In this document: positions 53,007 to 63,636 of the stretch, one piece after another
Layout of the letters: each line of letters starts with the position of its first letter
Position numbering within the stretch: position 1 is the stretch's first letter
NCBI RefSeq assembly: GCF_900258435.1
Contig: NZ_LT992558.1
Coordinates: forward strand, 1,517,518-1,581,517
Direction of reading: 5' to 3'
DNA from: Carnobacterium divergens
Lineage (GTDB): Bacteria; Bacillota; Bacilli; Lactobacillales; Carnobacteriaceae
DNA: 64,000 bases
The notes under the pieces: generated by a model
Seen by the model: the letters and a program-made list of their open reading frames with translations, nothing else
Databases searched by the model: none
What the model was told of the DNA's origin: nothing
Made by a program: the position numbers and the translations under genes

Positions 53007-54902
53007 ATGGCGATGATGATTCCTGATGAAGTAGTCAATCGAGTGAGGCAAGAAACAAATATTGTGGATGTTGTGAGTCAATACGTCCAATTAAAAAAAA
53101 GTGGCAAAAATTTATTTGGTTTCTGTCCATTCCATGATGAGAAGACCCCTTCTTTTTCGGTTGCAGAAGAAAAGCAAATTTTCCATTGTTTTAGTTGTGG
53201 CAGAGGTGGAAATGTTTTTACTTTTTTGATGGAAGTTGATGGATTATCATTTCCAGAAGCGGTATTTAAAACAGCTGAATTAAGTCATGTTAAGTTAGAT
53301 GAACGTTTAACAACTAGTAATTTTGGCGAACAAAAAACCGATTCAAAAAAAGAAAAATTAATTAAGGCTCATGTTGAAACGGCCGAACTTTTTCATCATG
53401 TCTTACTAAATACTAAAGTCGGCGAAGAAGCGTTGCAATATTTGTTAGACCGTGGTTTAACTAGAGAGTTAATAGAAACCTTTAACATTGGTTTTGCTCC
53501 TGCTGAAAGAACCATGTTGTACCAGTATTTAACAGGCAAAGAATACGATAAGACTTTGTTAAGTGAAACAGGCTTATTTGTCGAACGAGATAGCGGAGAA
53601 TTATTAGATCGTTTTTACAATCGGATTATGTTTCCTATTCGAAATCAGCAAGGGAAAACAATTGCGTTTTCTGGTCGAATTTTTAAAGTAGAGCCCACAG
53701 AAGGTAAAGCAGCACCAAAATATTTAAATAGTCCAGAAACCTATTTATTTAATAAACGAAATGTACTTTTTAACTATGATTTAGCACGGGCAAATATTCG
53801 ACGTGAAAAAGAAGTGATATTATTTGAAGGCTTTATGGATGTGATTGCTTCCTGGGATGCAGGTGTTAAAAACGGCGTGGCTTCGATGGGGACGAGTTTG
53901 ACTAATGAACAAATTCATATGTTGGATCGAGTGACGGATCATGTATTGATTGCTTACGATGGCGATAATGCAGGAATTGAAGCGACTAAGAGAGCCGTTG
54001 ATTTATTAACAGAGGAGACTCATTTTGATTTAGATGTTCTGAGTTTGAATGAAGGCCTTGATCCAGATGAATTTATTCATAAATATGGTGCAGCATCCTA
54101 TAAAGAAATGCTGGCTCATGGGCGAGATACCGTGTTTGCTTTTAAAATGCGTTATTACCGAAAAGGGATTAATTTGCAAAATGAAAGCGAACGGTTAGCC
54201 TATATTGAAGTGGTTTTAAATGAACTGCTTACGATAACGTCAGCTGTTGAACGAGAGGTTTATTTAAAACAATTATCAGCAGAATTTGATATTTCATTAG
54301 ATTCATTAAATACCCAATACCATCAACTATACGAGCAAAAAAGAACGAAGAAAAAGGTAGATAAAAAAGAATATTATCCAGAACCACCAATGGAAATGCC
54401 CACGAATTATCAAGAAGAATATCCAGAACCGCATTTACAGATTCAACTGCACACTCAAAAACGTAAATTAAACGTGGTTGAAGTAGCTGAACGAAACTTG
54501 TTGAATCGTTTATTTCATCATGAGGAAGCTTGGATTCGAGTTCAGGCTCAAAAAACTACGTTTAATTTTGTGCATGAAGATTATGAAATGTTGTTTATTT
54601 TATTTGAGAATTTTAAAGAAACAGTTGATCAAGAGGACACAATTGAAGCCTTTATTGATTTTGTAAAGGAGCCTCATTTGAAAAATCTTTTAGTTGAAAT
54701 TGAATTAATGGAATTGAGTGAAGACGTTTCGACAGGTGAGATTGAAGATTACCTTGATATGATTGGACGTAAATCTTCCTTACAAGAACAAATAGCAACT
54801 AAAAATGCTAAACTGATTGAAGTTAGTCGAATGGGCGATACGGATACAGCAAGGCAGTTATTAATGGAAATAACCAATCTGTCTCGGTTATTAAAACAGT
54901 AA
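53007..54902 (+). CDS. dnaG: DNA primase
   Basis: The start is ATG 53007 behind AGAGGTGA. The 631-residue replication primase has an N-terminal zinc ribbon (CPFHDEKTPSFSVAEEKQIFHCFSCGRGG), the TOPRIM core (LFEGFMDVIASWDAG, AYDGDNAGIEATKRA) and a C-terminal DnaB-interaction domain. It makes RNA primers. 40 bases before rpoD, the classic macromolecular synthesis operon order. Confidence 0.97.
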   Translation: MAMMIPDEVVNRVRQETNIVDVVSQYVQLKKSGKNLFGFCPFHDEKTPSFSVAEEKQIFHCFSCGRGGNVFTFLMEVDGLSFPEAVFKTAELSHVKLDERLTTSNFGEQKTDSKKEKLIKAHVETAELFHHVLLNTKVGEEALQYLLDRGLTRELIETFNIGFAPAERTMLYQYLTGKEYDKTLLSETGLFVERDSGELLDRFYNRIMFPIRNQQGKTIAFSGRIFKVEPTEGKAAPKYLNSPETYLFNKRNVLFNYDLARANIRREKEVILFEGFMDVIASWDAGVKNGVASMGTSLTNEQIHMLDRVTDHVLIAYDGDNAGIEATKRAVDLLTEETHFDLDVLSLNEGLDPDEFIHKYGAASYKEMLAHGRDTVFAFKMRYYRKGINLQNESERLAYIEVVLNELLTITSAVEREVYLKQLSAEFDISLDSLNTQYHQLYEQKRTKKKVDKKEYYPEPPMEMPTNYQEEYPEPHLQIQLHTQKRKLNVVEVAERNLLNRLFHHEEAWIRVQAQKTTFNFVHEDYEMLFILFENFKETVDQEDTIEAFIDFVKEPHLKNLLVEIELMELSEDVSTGEIEDYLDMIGRKSSLQEQIATKNAKLIEVSRMGDTDTARQLLMEITNLSRLLKQ

Positions 54903-54942
54903 AATTAAGTAATCATGTTGGATTTTAATTAGGAGGCTTTCG

Positions 54943-56061
54943 ATGGCTAATGAAGAAGGAACAAAAAAACAAGAACTAAAAAAAGAAATCAAACTTTTAA
55001 TCAAAGAAAATAAATTAAAAGGTACAATTCATTATGATGAACTTGCAAAACAAATTGCATTGCCTTATAAATTAACAGTCACTCAAATCGACGACTTAAT
55101 TATGGAAGTTGAAGATGGTGGCGTGAGTGTTGTTGGAGACGATGGCGGACCAACAGATCGACAATTGTTAGTCAGAGAAAAAAATAAAAAAGATGCTGAA
55201 ATAAAAGATGATTTAATGGCGCCTCCAGGAGTACAAATCAATGATCCTGTTCGGATGTATTTAAAAGAAATTGGTCGCGTGAAGTTGCTTAGCGGGCAAG
55301 AAGAAGTTGATTTGGCTATCTTAATAGAAGCAGGAGACCAAGAAGCAAAACAACGCCTAGCAGAAGCTAACTTACGTCTAGTAGTTAGCATTGCTAAGCG
55401 CTACGTTGGAAGAGGCATGCAGTTCTTAGATTTAATCCAAGAAGGAAATATGGGATTAATGAAAGCTGTTGAAAAGTTTGACTATCAAAAAGGGTTTAAA
55501 TTTTCAACATATGCTACTTGGTGGATTCGCCAAGCCATTACACGAGCGATTGCAGATCAAGCAAGAACGATTCGTATTCCTGTTCATATGGTGGAGACCA
55601 TCAATAAGTTAGTTCGGATTCAACGTCAATTGCATCAAGATTTAGGCCGCGAACCAACGCCAGAAGAGATTGGTGCGGAACTAGATTTGCCAACAGACAA
55701 AGTACGTGAAATTTTAAAAATCGCTCAAGAGCCAGTTTCGCTAGAAACGCCTATTGGTGCAGAGGACGATTCGCATCTAGGTGATTTCATCGAAGATCAA
55801 GATGCCACTAGTCCAGCAGCACATACTGATTTTGAACATCTTAAAGCGCAACTTGAAGATGTATTAGACACATTAACAGATCGTGAAGAAAATGTTCTCA
55901 GATTGCGTTTTGGACTTGATGATGGACGTACAAGAACACTAGAAGAAGTAGGGAAAGTGTTTGGTGTAACAAGAGAACGAATTCGTCAAATTGAAGCAAA
56001 AGCCTTACGCAAATTACGTCATCCAAGTCGTTCAAAACAATTAAAAGACTTTTTAGAATAA
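54943..56061 (+). CDS. rpoD: Primary sigma factor (sigma A/RpoD)
   Basis: The 372-residue sigma-70 has a region 1.2 ([28 protein letters not shown]), region 2 (AIKRY-type [56 protein letters not shown]), region 3 and region 4 ([30 protein letters not shown]). The N-terminal 1.1 region is short, as in low-GC Firmicutes. RBS AGGAGG. A terminator follows, so the operon ends here. Confidence 0.99.
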   Translation: MANEEGTKKQELKKEIKLLIKENKLKGTIHYDELAKQIALPYKLTVTQIDDLIMEVEDGGVSVVGDDGGPTDRQLLVREKNKKDAEIKDDLMAPPGVQINDPVRMYLKEIGRVKLLSGQEEVDLAILIEAGDQEAKQRLAEANLRLVVSIAKRYVGRGMQFLDLIQEGNMGLMKAVEKFDYQKGFKFSTYATWWIRQAITRAIADQARTIRIPVHMVETINKLVRIQRQLHQDLGREPTPEEIGAELDLPTDKVREILKIAQEPVSLETPIGAEDDSHLGDFIEDQDATSPAAHTDFEHLKAQLEDVLDTLTDREENVLRLRFGLDDGRTRTLEEVGKVFGVTRERIRQIEAKALRKLRHPSRSKQLKDFLE

Positions 56062-56065
56062 ACAT

Positions 56066-56104
56066 ACGAAAACTATCTAAGACAATTTAGATAGTTTTTT
56101 TTTA
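56066..56104 (+). terminator. Terminator after rpoD
   Basis: AAACTATCTAA pairs with TTTAGATAGTTTT, followed by a T-run. Confidence 0.85.
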
Positions 56105-56171
56105 CCTTGTGAGTTGCATTTTTGTGTAATCTTTAAGATACTAGAGAAGAGCGAATGAAGGAGGAATAAAG

Positions 56172-56594
56172 ATGAAAAAGATAAAAAGAGTCGTATTCTT
56201 AGCAATGGCTGTCCTAGTGCTAGCAGGATGTACACAAGTAGCAAAAGAATCATCAAAAACAGAGTCTTCAAAAAAAGAAACAAAAAATGAGTCAATTGTT
56301 TATACCGCAATTGTTAAAGAAGATGGTGTTGCTGAAAGAGGAGGGATTTTGGTAAAAGACATAACGCCTGTAGATTCAAAAAATACAACACCTCCAGTTT
56401 TAACTAATGATGTGATTCTAATTACAGATGGAACGAATTTATTGAATGCAAAAACAAAAGAAAAAGTCGATATGATCGATGTTAAAACCGGAATGACAGT
56501 GAAAGTAACCTTAGCCAAAGAACCCATTTCAACGATGTCATTACCTCCTCAAATTCCAGGAAAAGATGTTTACGAAATAGCCGTAGTTGAGTAA
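56172..56594 (+). CDS. Small hypothetical lipoprotein
   Basis: The 140-residue lipoprotein has the lipobox VLVLAGC (Cys about residue 20), a Ser/Lys/Thr/Glu spacer and a small beta-rich domain (VYTAIVKEDGVAERGGILVKDI, VLTNDVILITDGTNLLNAKTKEKVDMIDVKTGMTVKVTLA). This resembles small OB/beta-barrel lipoproteins of enterococci. RBS GGAGGAA. It is the first of a run of envelope-related small genes between rpoD and trmK. Confidence 0.75.
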   Translation: MKKIKRVVFLAMAVLVLAGCTQVAKESSKTESSKKETKNESIVYTAIVKEDGVAERGGILVKDITPVDSKNTTPPVLTNDVILITDGTNLLNAKTKEKVDMIDVKTGMTVKVTLAKEPISTMSLPPQIPGKDVYEIAVVE

Positions 56595-56628
56595 AAATTA
56601 AAATTACATTGAAAAGGTGGGGGAAAGA

Positions 56629-56862
56629 ATGACACACTGTTTAGTAACGTTAAGCAACAATGAGCAAGTAACACTCATGATGTCTGAAAAAGAATTTTTT
56701 GAAAAAGTTTCAAATGGAGATGGCACACTTCATAGTCGATTAATCCGGTTCTATAATAAAGAAGCTCAGATTATTTATTTAAATCCAAGTCAGATTGTAA
56801 AGATTGCGTTTACCTCTAAAGAAGATACAAGTGCATTTAAAATTGATTTATCAAATTCATAA
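56629..56862 (+). CDS. Hypothetical 77-residue protein
   Basis: ATG 56629 behind GGTGGGGGAA is preferred to GTG 56617. The product is a small protein with beta strands at the start (CLVTLSNNEQVTLMMS) and a helix (EKEFFEKVSN). It ends with YLNPSQIVKIAFTSKEDTSAFKIDL. I do not recognise it; the sequence has the look of a small single-domain protein. It lies 15 bases before the DUF1003 gene. Confidence 0.55.
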   Translation: MTHCLVTLSNNEQVTLMMSEKEFFEKVSNGDGTLHSRLIRFYNKEAQIIYLNPSQIVKIAFTSKEDTSAFKIDLSNS

Positions 56863-56877
56863 GAGGTGGGAAATAAG

Positions 56878-57597
56878 ATGAATGAAAAAGATCAGCGATG
56901 TTTTGTTTGTCAAAAAAAATATGCTTCAAATGAAGGGACGCAAATCAGAAATATTGAAGAAAAACTGAGACAATTTATTTTAAAAGAGCATCCAACATTA
57001 AAAGAAAAAGATTTTATTTGTTATCACGATTTAGTAGAATATCGATTAAGTTCAATAGAAAAAATGATTCAAAATGATTCTAAGGAAATGGATTTGTTGA
57101 ATGCAAAAGTAGTCAAAAGTATTAAAGAAGGCCAAACAGTTTCAGAAAATATCAATCAGCAACTAAGTAGTAAATTAACCTTAGGACAGAAAGTAGCAGA
57201 TTCGATTGCAAGATTTGGTGGTAGCTGGATATTTATTTTTTCTTTTATTGGCGTTTTAGTTATTTGGATTATTGTTAATTCAATTGCGCTATTTAAACCT
57301 ACTTTTGATCCATACCCGTTTATTTTGTTAAATTTAGTGTTGTCTTGTTTAGCCGCAATTCAAGCACCAGTCATTATGATGAGCCAAAATCGACAAGAAT
57401 CCCGCGACCGTGCGCAATCAAACAGTGATTATCAAGTCAATTTAAAATCTGAAATAGAAATCAGATTGTTGCATGAGAAAATGGATTATATGCTAAATGA
57501 ACAATGGCAACATCTCCTTGAAATTCAAACGGTACAAGTAGATCTTTTAAATGAATTGCATGATCGAATTGATGAACTTGAAAAAATTAAATCTTAA
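56878..57597 (+). CDS. DUF1003 membrane protein
   Basis: The start is ATG 56878 behind AGAGGTGGG; GTG 56866 overlaps the RBS. The 239-residue product has an N-terminal Cys-rich stretch (RCFVCQKKYAS), helices and the DUF1003 region. That region has two membrane segments (about 110-130 and 145-165, with SWIFIFSFIGVLVIWIIVN and FDPYPFILLNLVLSCLAAIQAPVIMMSQNRQ), then a long coiled coil to the end. The NRQ...RDRAQSNSDYQVNLKSE motif is typical for DUF1003. Function unknown. Confidence 0.9.
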   Translation: MNEKDQRCFVCQKKYASNEGTQIRNIEEKLRQFILKEHPTLKEKDFICYHDLVEYRLSSIEKMIQNDSKEMDLLNAKVVKSIKEGQTVSENINQQLSSKLTLGQKVADSIARFGGSWIFIFSFIGVLVIWIIVNSIALFKPTFDPYPFILLNLVLSCLAAIQAPVIMMSQNRQESRDRAQSNSDYQVNLKSEIEIRLLHEKMDYMLNEQWQHLLEIQTVQVDLLNELHDRIDELEKIKS

Positions 57598-57600
57598 AAT

Positions 57601-57631
57601 CCTAATCTGCGATGGGTTAGGTTTTTTTTTT
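57601..57631 (+). terminator. Terminator after the DUF1003 gene
   Basis: CCTAATC (57601-57607) pairs with GGTTAGG (57615-57621) and a ten-T run follows. Confidence 0.75.
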
Positions 57632-57824
57632 ACCTTAAAAAAAGAAAAAATAAGAATAGAAGTAACGTTTATTATTTAAAAATTTATGGTATAATAAAGA
57701 AGGTATAATTTATAGAGATCATTAAAATAACTGTTAATTTATTATCTTCATAAGTTGAAAAAAGTACATAAGATTATGTAAGGTCTATAGATTCACAGTT
57801 TGTTTAAGGGAGTGGACCGTCACT

Positions 57825-58391
57825 ATGTCAGATTTCTCAGTGGATAAAATAACAATATTAGAAAAAGAAAATCGTAAAGTAAGACAGCAATTAAAAATTC
57901 TGAATGAAAGATATAAAGCATTAAAACTAAAAAATGCTCAAATGGAAGAAGAGAGTTATAAAGAAAAAGCATTACCATCACATTATCAAACCATTGAACA
58001 GGATTATTTTCAACTGCAGGAACGTGCTCAACAATTAATTCATGAAAACCGTCAATTAAAAGAACAAAATCCAAATCTTAGAGATACTAGTACCCTTGAG
58101 TTAGAAAAAAAACTTAAATTAAGTCAAAAAAAGATTCAAGAACTAGAAAAACAAAATCAAAAAATGCACGTAGACTTAAGAAATTCAAAAACAGAAATTG
58201 CGGAAGTTTTGATTGATGCCAGACGAAGAGTAAGGCAAAATAGCGAGGATGTAGCTGTAAATCATACCCAATTGGAAGAACGTTTAAAAAAAGAACTATC
58301 AGATTTAAGACACGGGCTACAAATTTCAAAACAACAGATAGATTCTTTAGTAAACCAGCTGAGTGTTGCAATTGATTCAACGGTAAATTAA
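57825..58391 (+). CDS. Coiled-coil cytoplasmic protein
   Basis: The 188-residue, charged protein is nearly all coiled coil (EKENRKVRQQLKILNERYKALKLKN; LELEKKLKLSQKKIQELEKQNQK; TQLEERLKKELSDLRHGLQISKQQIDSL). A short central segment, TEIAEVLIDARRRVRQNSEDV, resembles the end of DivIVA/GpsB helices. There is no membrane segment or signal. It is positioned before the autolysin, so a cell-division or wall-associated role is conceivable, but nothing proves it. Confidence 0.6.
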   Translation: MSDFSVDKITILEKENRKVRQQLKILNERYKALKLKNAQMEEESYKEKALPSHYQTIEQDYFQLQERAQQLIHENRQLKEQNPNLRDTSTLELEKKLKLSQKKIQELEKQNQKMHVDLRNSKTEIAEVLIDARRRVRQNSEDVAVNHTQLEERLKKELSDLRHGLQISKQQIDSLVNQLSVAIDSTVN

Positions 58392-58420
58392 AAAAACATA
58401 AAGTACTAGGGGGAAGTAAA

Positions 58421-59899
58421 ATGAAAAGTAGAAAGACAAGAATTTTAAAAGAAAAAAAAGCACAACAATTAAAAATCATCAAAAAAAGTTCAGGATTATT
58501 GAATACATCGATTGTTGTCGCATCCCTTGCGCTACCAAGTTTCTCGGTTTTAGCAAGTGCGGAAGAAAATGCATCTGCTAGTCAACGAGCGATTGAAGAA
58601 ATGCTAGATCAACCAAACACATCTAAATCAGCTTCATCTGAAGACGTTAGCGTTAGCACTACAGATAGCGAACAACTGGTAGAACCAACGGAACCAGTGG
58701 CACCACCAGTTGAAGAACAACCAACGGAAAAACCCCAACCAGAGCCGGAGCCTGTATTGCCACCAGTTGAAGTAGCACCTCCTGTTGTAGAAACACCGGC
58801 ACCTGCTCCAAAAACTGAAGTTGAAACAACTCGCCCATTTACGAAAGAAGAAGTTATCAACCAAAATATTGTAGAAGTTCAAGTACCTGAAGCGAATCGC
58901 GAAAAAGCGGAAAAAATTATGTTTGTAAAAAATCAATCCACTCAAGAATTTATTGATAAAATTTCAGAATCAGCTTCAGAAATTGGCGCCGAACAAGATT
59001 TATATGCTTCTGTAATGATTGCACAGGCTATTTTGGAAAGTGGGTCAGGAAACAGTTCTCTTTCTAGCGAACCAAACTATAACTTATTTGGAATAAAAGG
59101 TACATTTGAATCGGATTCAGTTGCAATGTTAACGTTAGAAGATGATGGTTCTGGGAATTATTATCAAATTACCGGTCAATTCAGAAAATACCCTTCATAT
59201 AAAGAATCATTAGAAGATTACGCAAAACTTCTAAAGGGAGGCACTTCTTTCAACGAAACTTTTTATGCAGGAACTTGGAAATCAAAGACAACCTCTTTTC
59301 ATGAGGCTACTCAATTTTTAACAGGAAAATACGCAACAGATACACGTTATGCAGAAAAATTGGATCAATTGATTGAAACCTATGATTTAACTCAATACGA
59401 TGATGGTGTTGTTAAAAAGTCAACTGAAAAAGAAGTTGATGTGATGCATACTATTGCTAAAGGGGACACGTTATGGGATTTAGCCAATACGTATGACGTT
59501 ACAGTTGCTGAATTAATGGAATGGAACGAACTAACATCGGATATTATATTTGTTAATCAAGAACTAATTGCTAAAAAAGGAATGGCGACCGAAGTAGTGG
59601 TTGAACCAACTGGAAATACTCTAAATGGCGATAGTACTAACGTAGCCACAGATGAACAACCCTCAAAGTTTCAACAAATTCAACAGGGGTCACTTGCTTT
59701 TGATGAAGCAGCCTCGTCGGTAAGTATTGCTCAAAGTAGCAAAGCAACTACAACCATTCATTATCAAGTAGCGGAAGGAGATTCTCTTCATAGTATTGCT
59801 TTAAAACATCATGTTTCACCCATTGAAATCAAAAAATGGAATGGTATGAAACAAAACTTATTATATATCGGTCAACAATTAACGATTCAAAGTGTTTAA
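58421..59899 (+). CDS. Autolysin: GH73 glucosaminidase with two LysM domains
   Basis: The 492-residue secreted enzyme cuts the glycan next to N-acetylglucosamine. A long signal region (about 1-48, cleavage ASA), a Pro/Glu/Thr-rich linker (about 80-140), a GH73 domain (about 170-325; ASVMIAQAILESGSG with catalytic Glu; NLFGIKGTF; FRKYPSYKESLEDYA) and two C-terminal LysM domains (about 342-385 and 447-492) are visible. It resembles AtlA/AcmA-type cell-separation enzymes of Lactobacillales. A strong terminator follows. Confidence 0.95.
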   Translation: MKSRKTRILKEKKAQQLKIIKKSSGLLNTSIVVASLALPSFSVLASAEENASASQRAIEEMLDQPNTSKSASSEDVSVSTTDSEQLVEPTEPVAPPVEEQPTEKPQPEPEPVLPPVEVAPPVVETPAPAPKTEVETTRPFTKEEVINQNIVEVQVPEANREKAEKIMFVKNQSTQEFIDKISESASEIGAEQDLYASVMIAQAILESGSGNSSLSSEPNYNLFGIKGTFESDSVAMLTLEDDGSGNYYQITGQFRKYPSYKESLEDYAKLLKGGTSFNETFYAGTWKSKTTSFHEATQFLTGKYATDTRYAEKLDQLIETYDLTQYDDGVVKKSTEKEVDVMHTIAKGDTLWDLANTYDVTVAELMEWNELTSDIIFVNQELIAKKGMATEVVVEPTGNTLNGDSTNVATDEQPSKFQQIQQGSLAFDEAASSVSIAQSSKATTTIHYQVAEGDSLHSIALKHHVSPIEIKKWNGMKQNLLYIGQQLTIQSV

Positions 59900-59904
59900 T
59901 TTTT

Positions 59905-59950
59905 AATACCAAAAGACAAAGAGTGCTCCTTCTTTGTCTTTTTTTTGTGT
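59905..59950 (+). terminator. Terminator after the autolysin
   Basis: AAAGACAAAGA pairs with TCTTTGTCTTTT, followed by T8. Confidence 0.85.
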
Positions 59951-60242
59951 TCCTCGTGTGATAGGGGGATGAAGATAAAAAGCCAAGGTTCTAATGATTA
60001 TAAGTAGAACGTTTAAAATAGCACTATTGCCACTGAAAAGTTCAACCTTAAAAAAAGCGAAGAAAACATTAAATTCAATGACTAGAATCGACATACCTAT
60101 AATGGACGAGATCCTTAAAGCCGAATCAAAAGAAAGAGTAAATCAAGCCAACTTTAAAGAAACTTCTCTTTTAAACTAGAAGAAAAATAAATGGATTTGT
60201 TGTATAATAGAAAAGAAGTCTGAAAGGAATGATAGCGAATTT
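59951..60242. other. Spacer of about 290 bases before trmK
   Basis: No gene is supported. A 61-codon plus-strand frame (59994-60179) has a weak AAGG five bases upstream of ATG but no recognisable sequence or domain. A TATAAT-like TATAAT (60204-60209) lies shortly upstream of trmK and may be its -10. Confidence 0.4.
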
Positions 60243-60944
60243 ATGGATGAAAAACAATTATCGATGCGGTTAGCAAAAGCAGCTGCATATGTACCTAAAA
60301 AAGCGAGATTAGCAGATATTGGTTCAGATCATGCCTATTTACCTTGTGCATTGACTTTAAATCATCAAATTGATTTTGCAATTGCTGGGGAAGTTGTAAT
60401 AGGACCGTTTCAAACAGCCAAAGAACAAGTAGAACGATTAAAATTAACGAATACAATTGATGTACGGTTAGGGAATGGTCTAGACGTATTGACTTTAGAA
60501 GATAAGATTACCGCCATTACTATTTGTGGAATGGGAGGTTCATTAATTGCTTCTATATTGGAAAATGGTATTCAAAAAAAGCAACTTTCAGGAAAAGAGC
60601 GCTTAATTTTACAACCAAATATTGGGGAATATACGTTACGAAACTGGTTGATGAATCATAGTTATCAAATTATTGCAGAAGAGTTAATTGAAGAAGATCA
60701 AAAAAAATATGAAATTATTATTGCTGAAAAAAGCGAACAAGTACAAACTTATACCGATCAAGAGTTAAAATATGGTGTCTTTTTAAAAAACACGCCTTCC
60801 ACTATTTTTATTGACAAATGGCAAAGTGAGTTAGAAAAAAAACAAACTATATTAGCAAGTTTAAAAAAATCATCCACAGACCAAAGTGAAAAAATTCAGC
60901 GAGTCGAAAGAGAAATGAAGGAAATTGAGGAGTTGATCCAATGA
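60243..60944 (+). CDS. trmK: tRNA (adenine-22-N1)-methyltransferase
   Basis: The 233-residue SAM enzyme methylates A22 of tRNA. The motifs RLADIGSDHAYLPCAL (SAM motif I), VIGPFQTAKEQV, RLGNGLDVL, ICGMGGSLIASIL and LILQPNIGEYTLRNWL are those of TrmK (formerly YqfN). It overlaps the next gene by 4 bases, the conserved trmK-yqfO pair beside rpoD. A C-terminal coiled coil follows the catalytic domain, as usual. Confidence 0.95.
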   Translation: MDEKQLSMRLAKAAAYVPKKARLADIGSDHAYLPCALTLNHQIDFAIAGEVVIGPFQTAKEQVERLKLTNTIDVRLGNGLDVLTLEDKITAITICGMGGSLIASILENGIQKKQLSGKERLILQPNIGEYTLRNWLMNHSYQIIAEELIEEDQKKYEIIIAEKSEQVQTYTDQELKYGVFLKNTPSTIFIDKWQSELEKKQTILASLKKSSTDQSEKIQRVEREMKEIEELIQ

Positions 60945-62065
60945 GTATAGTGACGGGGAAAGAATTTATAGCAAAATTTGAAGAATTTGCACCTGTGGAA
61001 TTAGCGGAAGCAGGAGATCCAGTAGGCTTGCAGATCGGAACGTTAGACAAGCCAATCAAAAAAATACTGGTGACATTAGATATCCGCCCGGAAGTCGTTG
61101 AAGAAGCCATTTCCCAAGGGGTTGATTTGATTTTTGCTCATCATCCAATTATGTTTAGACCAGCGAAAAATTTAATCACTGATAATCCTCAAAATAAAAT
61201 GTATGCTGATTTATTAAAACACGACATTGCAGTCTATGGCGCCCATACTAACCTAGACGTTGCAACGAATGGATTAAATGATTGGCTAGGACAAGCCATT
61301 GGGATAGAAAATACAGAAATTATGCATATTACCAATCAAACAGGGTATAAAAAATTAGCTGTTTACGTTCCTAAGTCAGATGAAGAACGCGTTCGAGTGG
61401 CGTTAACCGAAGCAGGAGCAGGTAAAATTGGTCCGAATTACGAAAATTGTAGTTACACACTTGAAGGAACTGGAAGATTTACACCCATTAACGGTGCAAT
61501 GCCAACAATTGGAACATTAAATCAAACAGAAGAAGTTGAAGAAGCTCGTATTGAAGTGATTTTTCCTGAACATAAAACAGCTAAAATTGAACGTGCTTTA
61601 TTTGAAAGCCATCCATATGAAGAGCCTGGATATGATTTATATACCATTGAGAATTTTGTCGATGCTTATGGATTAGGAAGAGTTGGAGATTTACCAGAAC
61701 CGATTTCAGTGAATGATTTTTCAGAAAAAATAAAAACTATTTTTCAACTAGAGGGGTTGCGACTTGTTACAACAGATCCTTCAAAAATGATTCAACGGGT
61801 GGCTATTTGTGGAGGAGATGCTGGCAAGTACTATCCAAGTGCTTTAAAAAAACAAGCGGATGTCTATATTACGGGGGATGTGTATTACCATACAGCTCAT
61901 GATATGTTAGCAGACGGCTTGACAGTGATTGACCCCGGGCATCATATCGAAAGCATTTGTAAAGAAGGATTAGCTGATCTATTTACTCAATGGAAAGCTA
62001 GCGAATCCTGGGAAATTGAGATTATTCAGTCCGACTTAAATACTGATCCGTACCGTTTTAAATAA
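60941..62065 (+). CDS. yqfO: Nif3-like dinuclear metal centre protein
   Basis: The 374-residue protein is a Nif3/DUF34 family member with two half-domains and a PII-like central insert (about 130-245). Metal ligands are visible in [29 protein letters not shown] and DPGHHIES. It has been proposed to act on folate or NAD-derived substrates or as a GTP cyclohydrolase-like enzyme; the role is unresolved. Coupled to trmK (ATG overlaps the stop). Confidence 0.93.
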   Translation: MSIVTGKEFIAKFEEFAPVELAEAGDPVGLQIGTLDKPIKKILVTLDIRPEVVEEAISQGVDLIFAHHPIMFRPAKNLITDNPQNKMYADLLKHDIAVYGAHTNLDVATNGLNDWLGQAIGIENTEIMHITNQTGYKKLAVYVPKSDEERVRVALTEAGAGKIGPNYENCSYTLEGTGRFTPINGAMPTIGTLNQTEEVEEARIEVIFPEHKTAKIERALFESHPYEEPGYDLYTIENFVDAYGLGRVGDLPEPISVNDFSEKIKTIFQLEGLRLVTTDPSKMIQRVAICGGDAGKYYPSALKKQADVYITGDVYYHTAHDMLADGLTVIDPGHHIESICKEGLADLFTQWKASESWEIEIIQSDLNTDPYRFK

Positions 62066-62090
62066 ACCAAATTTGAGAGGAAGTTTTCTT

Positions 62091-63317
62091 ATGTATCAAA
62101 ATTTAGTGCCACGTTTTATAAGCTATGTTCAAACCGAAACTCGTTCAGATGAAACCAGTACAACTGTTCCTTCAACGCAAACACAAGTAGCGTTTGCAAA
62201 AGTTTTAGTAAAGGAACTACAAGATATTGGCATGAGTGATGTTGCTTATAATGACCAAAATGGTTTTGTAACAGCGACACTGCCAAGTAATATCGAAAAA
62301 GAAGTTCCAACCATTGGGTTTATTGCGCATATGGATACAGCAGATTTTAATGCTGAAAATGTTTCGCCACAATTTCATGAAAATTACGATGGCTCAGAGA
62401 TTAAGTTAAATGAGGCTGAAAATATTGTTCTTTCGCCAATTGATTTTCCTAATTTAAAAAATTATCTTGGTCAAACTTTAATTACAACAGATGGAACAAC
62501 CCTATTAGGTGCTGATGATAAAGCAGGTATTGCTGAAATTATGACAGCAATGGAAATTTTAATGAAGGATTCCTCCATTCCTCACGGCACAATTCGCGTA
62601 GCTTTTGGACCAGATGAAGAGATTGGTGTTGGAGCAGATCGTTTTGATGTTGCAGGCTTTCATGCAGATTTTGCATATACGATGGATGGCGGTCCTGTGG
62701 GTGAATTGGAATATGAAAGTTTTAATGCAGCACAAGCAATCGTGACGATTCAAGGGAAAAATGTACATCCGGGAACAGCCAAAAATACCATGGTTAATGC
62801 GTTGAAAATTGCGTTAGCATTCGATGCTGCTTTGCCACAAAATGAAGTACCTGAGGAAACGGATGGAAGTGAAGGGTTCTATCATTTATATGATTTAAGT
62901 GGAGAAGTAGAAGAAGCTAAAATGGTTTATATTATTCGTGACCACGATCATGATAAATTTATAGCACGTAAAGAAATGATTCAAGGAATAGCAACGAAAC
63001 TTAATGAAAAATATCAAACAGAACGCGTAACAGTTGAATTAAAAGATCAATATTATAACATGAAAGATATTATTGAAAAAGATTTATCAATTGTTACTTT
63101 AGCGAAAACAGCCATGGAAAATCTTTCTATTAAACCTATTATTGAACCAATTCGTGGTGGAACAGATGGATCAAAATTATCCTTTATGGGTCTGCCAACA
63201 CCAAATATTTTTGCAGGTGGCGAAAATTTCCACGGTCGATATGAATTTGTTGCGGTTGAAAGCATGGAGAAAGCGACAAATGTAATTGTTGAAATCGCTA
63301 AGTTAAATGCCCAATGA
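62091..63317 (+). CDS. pepT: Peptidase T (tripeptidase)
   Basis: ATG 62091 behind AGAGGAAG is preferred. The 408-residue M20-family aminotripeptidase has [31 protein letters not shown] (metal-binding His-Asp), [19 protein letters not shown] (bridging Asp), [15 protein letters not shown] (catalytic Glu), [12 protein letters not shown] and [17 protein letters not shown]. All zinc ligands are present. Confidence 0.97.
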   Translation: MYQNLVPRFISYVQTETRSDETSTTVPSTQTQVAFAKVLVKELQDIGMSDVAYNDQNGFVTATLPSNIEKEVPTIGFIAHMDTADFNAENVSPQFHENYDGSEIKLNEAENIVLSPIDFPNLKNYLGQTLITTDGTTLLGADDKAGIAEIMTAMEILMKDSSIPHGTIRVAFGPDEEIGVGADRFDVAGFHADFAYTMDGGPVGELEYESFNAAQAIVTIQGKNVHPGTAKNTMVNALKIALAFDAALPQNEVPEETDGSEGFYHLYDLSGEVEEAKMVYIIRDHDHDKFIARKEMIQGIATKLNEKYQTERVTVELKDQYYNMKDIIEKDLSIVTLAKTAMENLSIKPIIEPIRGGTDGSKLSFMGLPTPNIFAGGENFHGRYEFVAVESMEKATNVIVEIAKLNAQ

Positions 63318-63604
63318 TGATGGAAGATCGTTTAATCGCACTTCTCTATTTTGGATCGGTCAATGCAATTTTATTTGTTTTAATGGGCATTGATAAATAC
63401 CGTGCAAAGAAAAAAATGTGGCGTATACCTGAAAAAACATTGCTTTCATTTGGTATTTTAGGCGGCGGTTTAGGTGGTATTTTAGGAATGGTTCTCTTCC
63501 ATCATAAAATCCGAGTGACAAAATTTAAAGTTATTTATTTATTAGGGTTAGTCCTAATGTTAGGCATGCTTTATTTTTTATTTGACCGTCTTACTTTTAG
63601 ATAA
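63314..63604 (+). CDS. DUF1294 membrane protein
   Basis: The 96-residue product has three membrane segments (about 8-24, 42-62 and 72-92) and the DUF1294 motif [49 protein letters not shown]. Start at one of three consecutive ATGs (63314, 63317, 63320), overlapping the pepT stop. Function unknown. Confidence 0.9.
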   Translation: MMMEDRLIALLYFGSVNAILFVLMGIDKYRAKKKMWRIPEKTLLSFGILGGGLGGILGMVLFHHKIRVTKFKVIYLLGLVLMLGMLYFLFDRLTFR

Positions 63605-63636
63605 GGGCTTGTGATTGAGTTTAAGGATGTGTTTTT

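Noticed and set aside
58609-58945. Two minus-strand frames opposite the Pro/Glu/Val-rich linker of the autolysin
   Set aside because: They are low-complexity antisense readings without RBS.
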